Under the pieces are notes generated by a model. The model saw nothing but the letters and a program-made list of their open reading frames with translations, did no database searches and was not told the origin of the DNA. The position numbers and the translations under genes are program-made. Shown one piece after another: positions 63,663 to 64,000 of a stretch of 64,000 nucleotides of DNA. How positions within the stretch are numbered: position 1 is the first letter of the stretch; every line of letters starts with the position of its first letter. The stretch is from assembly GCF_014334135.1 (NCBI RefSeq), contig NZ_CP060497.1, positions 5,828,001-5,892,000 of the forward strand, written 5' to 3'. The DNA is from Olivibacter sp. SDN3. GTDB taxonomy: Bacteria; Bacteroidota; Bacteroidia; Sphingobacteriales; Sphingobacteriaceae.

Positions 63663-64000
63663 ATGCAAATATATAAATTCGGTGGAGCATCCGTGAAAGA
63701 TGCGGAGGGGGTTAGAAATGTAGCCCACATAATAACACAGCATAAAGATAAAGAACAACAACTCATCATCGTGGTTTCCGCTATGGGTAAAACCACTAAC
63801 CTATTGGAAAATCTAACAAAAGCATATTATAATCAAGATGAGCAAACACATCTCTACTTTGAACAAGTAAAAGAATTTCATCAAAACATACTGGAAGAGC
63901 TGTTTGAGGATCGAACAGACGCTATTTACAACGACGTTTCCAACCTTTTTGTAGAAATTGACTGGATTCTTGAAGAAGCACCACAAGACACCTATGATTA
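63663..64000 (+). CDS. Aspartate kinase, N-terminal part (cut by window edge)
   Basis: The first 112 residues are in the window (113th codon truncated). Start ATG at 63663, 22 bases after the previous stop. MQIYKFGGASVKDAEGVRNV is the substrate/ATP-binding KFGGxSV motif of aspartate kinases; IIVVSAMGKTTNLLENLTKA is the second family motif. Catalyses aspartate to aspartyl-phosphate, the first step toward lysine, methionine and threonine. Whether a homoserine-dehydrogenase domain is fused cannot be seen. Confidence 0.93.
   Translation, partial: MQIYKFGGASVKDAEGVRNVAHIITQHKDKEQQLIIVVSAMGKTTNLLENLTKAYYNQDEQTHLYFEQVKEFHQNILEELFEDRTDAIYNDVSNLFVEIDWILEEAPQDTYD

Noticed and set aside
1-64000. CRISPR array
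   Set aside because: No regularly spaced direct repeats of 24-40 bases and no cas genes were seen.

Overview
The window reads as chromosome of a Bacteroidota bacterium, most likely a Sphingobacteriaceae relative (Pedobacter/Sphingobacterium/Olivibacter type). Evidence is the TonB-dependent receptors with a carboxypeptidase-like plug extension, families largely confined to this phylum (DUF4905, DUF4296, DUF5777, TIGR02757), promoters of the Bacteroidota form TAnnTTTG, and an IntDOT-like integrase. This is inferred from protein families; no ribosomal RNA gene is present.

Layout. 1-6.7 kb, leftward: the end of an export system (TolC-like protein plus the start of a HlyD-like adaptor cut by the window edge), a 3-hydroxyacyl-CoA dehydrogenase, a DUF2147 protein, an oleate hydratase and an AraC regulator. 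6.8-11.4 kb is a mobile-element zone next to tRNA-Pro(TGG): a gene-free relic stretch, a 53-residue protein translationally overlapping a large serine recombinase, a small helix-turn-helix protein, and an IntDOT-like tyrosine integrase. A perfect 15-bp direct repeat brackets the serine recombinase and the HTH gene. 11.6-14.2 kb: glycerate kinase and GntP-type permease. 14.2-20.4 kb: a TetR-TolC-adaptor-RND efflux operon with two matching 13-bp palindromes as candidate TetR operators. 20.7-22.8 kb: M13 metallopeptidase.

22.8-29.8 kb, leftward: beta-propeller protein, TonB receptor, membrane-spanning TPR/HTH regulator and beta-propeller phytase, a plausible phosphate-ester scavenging group. 29.8-35.4 kb: metallo-beta-lactamase/rhodanese fusion, MnmD-like tRNA methyltransferase, TIGR02757 protein, cystathionine gamma-synthase/lyase and prolyl-tRNA synthetase. 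35.7-38.6 kb: a low-complexity Gly/Trp/Met-rich lipoprotein and a FadL-like outer-membrane protein. 38.7-39.3 kb is an odd gene-free stretch packed with short three-base-phased repeats and a 28-bp palindrome.

39.4-64 kb: SRPBCC and DNA-alkylation-repair proteins; an iron-uptake set (small Cys protein, siderophore receptor, PepSY protein); an ECF sigma factor with a membrane/beta-barrel partner; a cytochrome c / YceI / DUF5777 operon; Dps; an NfeD-type membrane protease; LysM protein; uridine kinase; 3-oxoacid CoA-transferase; a DHA2-type exporter; MutS2; a DUF1080 protein; a DUF4296 lipoprotein; a YggS-type PLP protein; a GNAT acetyltransferase; a DUF3298-type lipoprotein; and the first third of an aspartate kinase cut by the right edge. 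No CRISPR array, rRNA or recognisable riboswitch was seen.
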